64,000 nt of DNA from Symsagittifera roscoffensis (Eukaryota; Xenacoelomorpha; Acoela; Convolutidae), in contig NC_087071.1 in NCBI RefSeq assembly GCF_963678635.1, positions 34,465,680 to 34,529,679 of the forward strand, read 5' to 3'. The notes beneath the pieces are model-generated. The model saw nothing but the letters and a program-made list of their open reading frames with translations, was not told the DNA's origin and made no database searches. Of the stretch, positions 60,876-64,000 are shown one piece after another (position 1 is the first letter of the stretch; each line of letters starts with the position of its first letter). A program made the translations under genes and the position numbers.

Positions 60876-61770
60876 AAGCGGAACTTTGCTGTACGAAATA
60901 GCTGAAATATTTTCAGGTGTCAAGAAATTTTTGATTTGAAGCTTGAAAAATATTCTCTATCCGCTCTGGCGTTACAATCTAATGACTATCGTGTACGACA
61001 CCAAGCTCGATTGCTTTGGTTTTTCGCTGGGCTTCACTGGATTACCTTGATTCTGGTTCGTGTCTGGGTTAACCACTTGTCAATATGGAATCTGCTACAA
61101 ATTCTTACTAGCAATTGAAACTTTGAAACAATATGTACAGAAAATAACAAAATTTAGAAAATTCAAATTCGAATATTGCTATTTTTGTCATCAATTAAAC
61201 CAATAAACTTAAAAAGAGCTGGAAAAAACTCTAAGAAAGAAAAGAAATGTTTGCTCTTGCATCTTCTTCAAATCTTAATTTATGGCAAGCTGCTGGTTTT
61301 CTAACAAATTGATTGATGGTTAAAAAAAACGCAAAAACACTGCAATTAAACGCAAAAATCTTACAGCAATTAAAGAAACCCAAAGCACAAAATTATTGTC
61401 CGGAGCAGAAGACTTAGAAGACGTGATGCAAAAATTGGTAATGCGCGAAAAATGTAACAATCGACAACTCGTAACAAGCGAAAATTTTTTCAGGAATAGA
61501 TAAAATACTATTCCTCTCGTGCCGAAAGTAAACGAAGCGAAGCAAGCATTTGCTCCTTGTCAGCTACGAATTTTTGCTCATTCCAAACTTTTCGCCGCCC
61601 GTTACAATTTTTTTTGAGATTTTAATTTCAAAAAAAAAATGAGATCGGATGTTTTTAAATAGACAAAAATGTCGTTATTAATGAAAAAATAAAAAACAAA
61701 TCCAATAAATTACTTTTAAGACTCAAGATTTTTGTTTTTCTCCCGTATCATACTTTTTTAAATCTGCCAA
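60876..61770. other. AT-rich 3' flank of the second UGT, no gene seen
   Basis: Short frames only. The 60-codon frame at 60936-61118 has no recognisable feature. Confidence 0.4.
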
Positions 61771-62792
61771 TTAATCTGCTTTTGTCTCCTTGCTTTCTCT
61801 CCCTTTTCTGAAGCAGCATTTCCTTGCGCACCAGTACATCGTTAGAATAAACAAAATTAGCAAAGCTACTGCCAAAATCTGTATCGCGTTCCAGGCCATG
61901 TAAAGTCTCGGACTGCTTACTTGATACTCGAGCTCCAATTTAACTGTGGTCTTTTTGCGAGCAGCTATCTTTTGAATGAAGTTATCAATCATTTCTGGAT
62001 CTTCATACTTTGCAAACTCGTCGCTAATTTTTTCCAGGTTCTTGTAGTAAAAATCATAGTTGTCAAACACTTTTTGAATTGCGTTGTCGACATGTTCGAA
62101 ATCGAAACTTGACGCCGATACTCCGAGTGATAAGTTTTCCATGATAATTGTGTTCATAGGCTGGTCGAAAAATTGAGGAACGAAAACCCCTGGAATTTTT
62201 TGCTTCATAAGTTCAATAGCTGACCCTAGTCCTATATGGGTGACAAAAACTTTGACCTTTGGATGACACAAAAGAGCGTATTGGGGTAAGTAGTCACTGA
62301 GTAAAATTTTGTTGTCCTTTTGTGGGAAAATTCCCAATTCCTTAGCAATGTTTTGAAGACCCAAACCAAGCGACCAAATAAGTCTATATCGGTTTTGCTT
62401 ATGCATTTTTTCGTAAAAATCTTTAAAAACTTTTTTGTCCATTGTTACGAATGTTCCGAGGGAGAGGTAAACGATATCAGCATCGTCAGAATCGATCCAA
62501 GTTTTCAAGTCGTTGTCAATTTTTGGAAGATCCTCTTCGTCTCTGAACCCCCCAGTGAAAACAAACTCGGCGCTCGGGTGGGGCTCTCCGTATAGTGAAG
62601 GAGTGGTGGGTAAGAACAAAGGAAACCGATCCGTAAATTCGGTCATACTAAATTGACCTTGAAATTTCATCGGGGGTAAATTGTACTCATTTCGTTTGTC
62701 CTCAATCCATTTCCAGCATTTTTGGTGAAAGAGACTGAAGATAATACTTTCACCAACGCCTACCGGAATTTTATCCTGCAAATGCTCCAAAC
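61771..62792 (-). CDS. UDP-glycosyltransferase 2, terminal exon
   Basis: 339 codons after a TTTCAG acceptor (AG 62794-62793). It carries GLEHLQDKIP, the UDP-sugar domain, the signature FVTHIGLGSAIE with FVPQFFDQP, a membrane helix (AWNAIQILAVALLILFILTM) and a basic tail ending KETKAD. It joins in phase (Gly split G/GT) to the exon at 63261-63516. Clearly a paralogue of the UGT at 57468-58955, arranged in tandem in the same orientation. Confidence 0.92.
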
Positions 62793-63260
62793 CTGAAATT
62801 GAAAACAATATTATTTATAGCTTTTAATATTTTCGAAAAAAATCTTAAATGTTTTAGGATATCGAGTGACCTTTTAAATTGCTTTTTATGCTTCTTTCGA
62901 TCAAAAAAGCAACCCGGCGTCACTGTCTACTGACATATATTAAGTAGCTAAGAGTTTGCAACATGAGTTGTTAATTAAAAAAAGCAATCTGTCATTTTAA
63001 TACAACGTTTCAGGCAGAATTAATTAACAAGAGCAATATACCATCACTTATTACAAACTTTGAGCGCAAAAATGATACTTTAGACAAGCTTGGGTATAAA
63101 TTGTATTCATAAGTTAACTCATTCTGTTCTCTCTGCTTAATTGCAACTCTCTATAATTCTAAAGATTTGAACGACAAGTTTGACTTAAAAAGCTCGTTTT
63201 TTTTTCAAAATTTTAATCCGTTTGATAAGAAATTTGTTATCAAAAAAGGATGTTTCGAAC

Positions 63261-63516
63261 CTGAAGGTAACCCTGGAGTAGATACAATTGTAGGTATATT
63301 GTATTTTTCAGCCAAAACCATAGTAGCCCAGAAGATTTGATCCGTTATAAAGACATCGAATTCGGTCGCCCATTCCTTCATGATTTTGTCAAATGCGTCA
63401 TGGGTTTTCTCGAATGTATCAACGACAGAGGGGCAAAATGTGAGTAGAAATTTGAACCCGCCCTCGAAAGAATACTCATTCGGTAAAACATGTGCTTTTA
63501 TGGATCGGAATTTGAT
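63261..63516 (-). CDS. UDP-glycosyltransferase 2, internal exon (gene runs off the right edge)
   Basis: 85 codons plus one base between an AATAACAG acceptor (AG 63518-63517) and a donor GT at 63260-63259. It reads IKAHVLPNEYSF, FCPSVVDTF, FDVFITDQIFWATMV and IVSTPGLPS, aligned with residues about 72-154 of the neighbouring UGT. The catalytic Asp (ITDQ) is kept here. The exon or exons with the signal peptide and catalytic His were not found between 63517 and 64000, so the gene is 5' partial in this window. Confidence 0.85.
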
Positions 63517-64000
63517 CTGTTATTACCAACAGATTACAATCGCGGATTCCTAACGACGAGGTTTGTCCTCTTGTGGCTAAGTTATCTAATCAAACCGGCT
63601 CCCCGTCAAACGGCTGACCAAATGGGTTTTGTGGCATTTTTTGTTTCAGGGCAATTTAGATCTACAGCATTTTTAAATCTTTTTTTTTGGTTTTACAGCA
63701 ATTTTTGGAAAATTTTGACCAAAATCATTTGCCTTTAAAATTATCGGAAACAGCTTTTGTTTACTTGCAAATTCGAGGTTTTTTTTATAGAAAAAAAGGT
63801 GTTAATTTATTTGAGATTTTCATTTGAATTTGAATTGTTTTTTTTTTTCAAAACCCAACTATCCTTGTTGGACTAAGGTTTATAACCTAAATTCAACTTG
63901 AAGAAAAACTTGAAAATGTTTTTGTTCTGCGTTTGCCGGAGATTTCAACAAGATGCCCTATTTGATTTAGCTTTCAGAATGGAGTTAAAACTGACCCTAC

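Noticed and set aside
1-64000. CRISPR arrays, operons, bacterial promoters or riboswitches
   Set aside because: Introns, LINE and mariner elements show animal nuclear DNA; no regularly spaced short repeats of CRISPR type were seen.

Overview
This window is AT-rich DNA from an invertebrate animal. The reasons are spliced genes with GT/AG introns, membrane UDP-glycosyltransferases and a CAP (venom allergen/SCP-like) gene of animal type, a DD41D mariner-like transposon, a LINE retrotransposon, and very repeat-rich, AT-biased intergenic DNA. I cannot name the species. An arthropod or another small ecdysozoan fits best, because DD41D mariners are best known from arthropods, but this is inference. 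A run of exactly 200 N at 51449-51648 is a scaffold gap.

Layout. 0.4-3.5 kb (minus): a two-exon gene for a secreted, probably GPI-anchored protein of an unrecognised family. 4.1-8.6 kb (minus): a GC-rich, decayed LINE with zinc fingers, endonuclease, reverse transcriptase, RNase H and a C-terminal zinc finger. The 5' half of this LINE plus about 3.4 kb of flank is tandemly duplicated (6.64-12.04 kb and 12.04-17.28 kb), so a second partial LINE lies at 12.0-13.9 kb. 17.3-26.6 kb: no gene seen; two foldback elements. 26.7-31.8 kb: an array of related blocks of about 1.1-1.5 kb that encloses a decayed CAP exon. 36.3-37.3 kb: a dense cluster of a short GGTACGCGCTCTT-type motif on both strands. 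38.4-42.6 kb: a second, older tandem duplication. 42.76-43.02 kb: an (AAC)n microsatellite next to an intact mariner-like element (43.08-44.54 kb).

45.0-46.7 kb (plus): a CAP gene whose four exons join in phase; its 5' end was not found. 49.4-51.4 kb: broken minus-strand relatives of the first gene, one of them folded into a 242-bp inverted repeat with a 7-nt loop. 52.4-55 kb: a possible terminal exon, a nested inverted repeat, and a two-exon gene for a small secreted protein. 57.5-59 kb and 61.8-63.5 kb (minus): two UDP-glycosyltransferase genes. The first is intronless and seems to lack both residues of the catalytic His-Asp pair; the second is interrupted by introns and runs off the right edge.

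The genes do not form an operon or a visible pathway. The window shows local duplication and decay: paired UGTs, a CAP gene with a dead exon copy, and a secreted-protein family with dead copies. The most unusual objects are the gene-derived hairpin at 49.73-50.22 kb, the UGT with substituted catalytic residues, and the two tandem segmental duplications.
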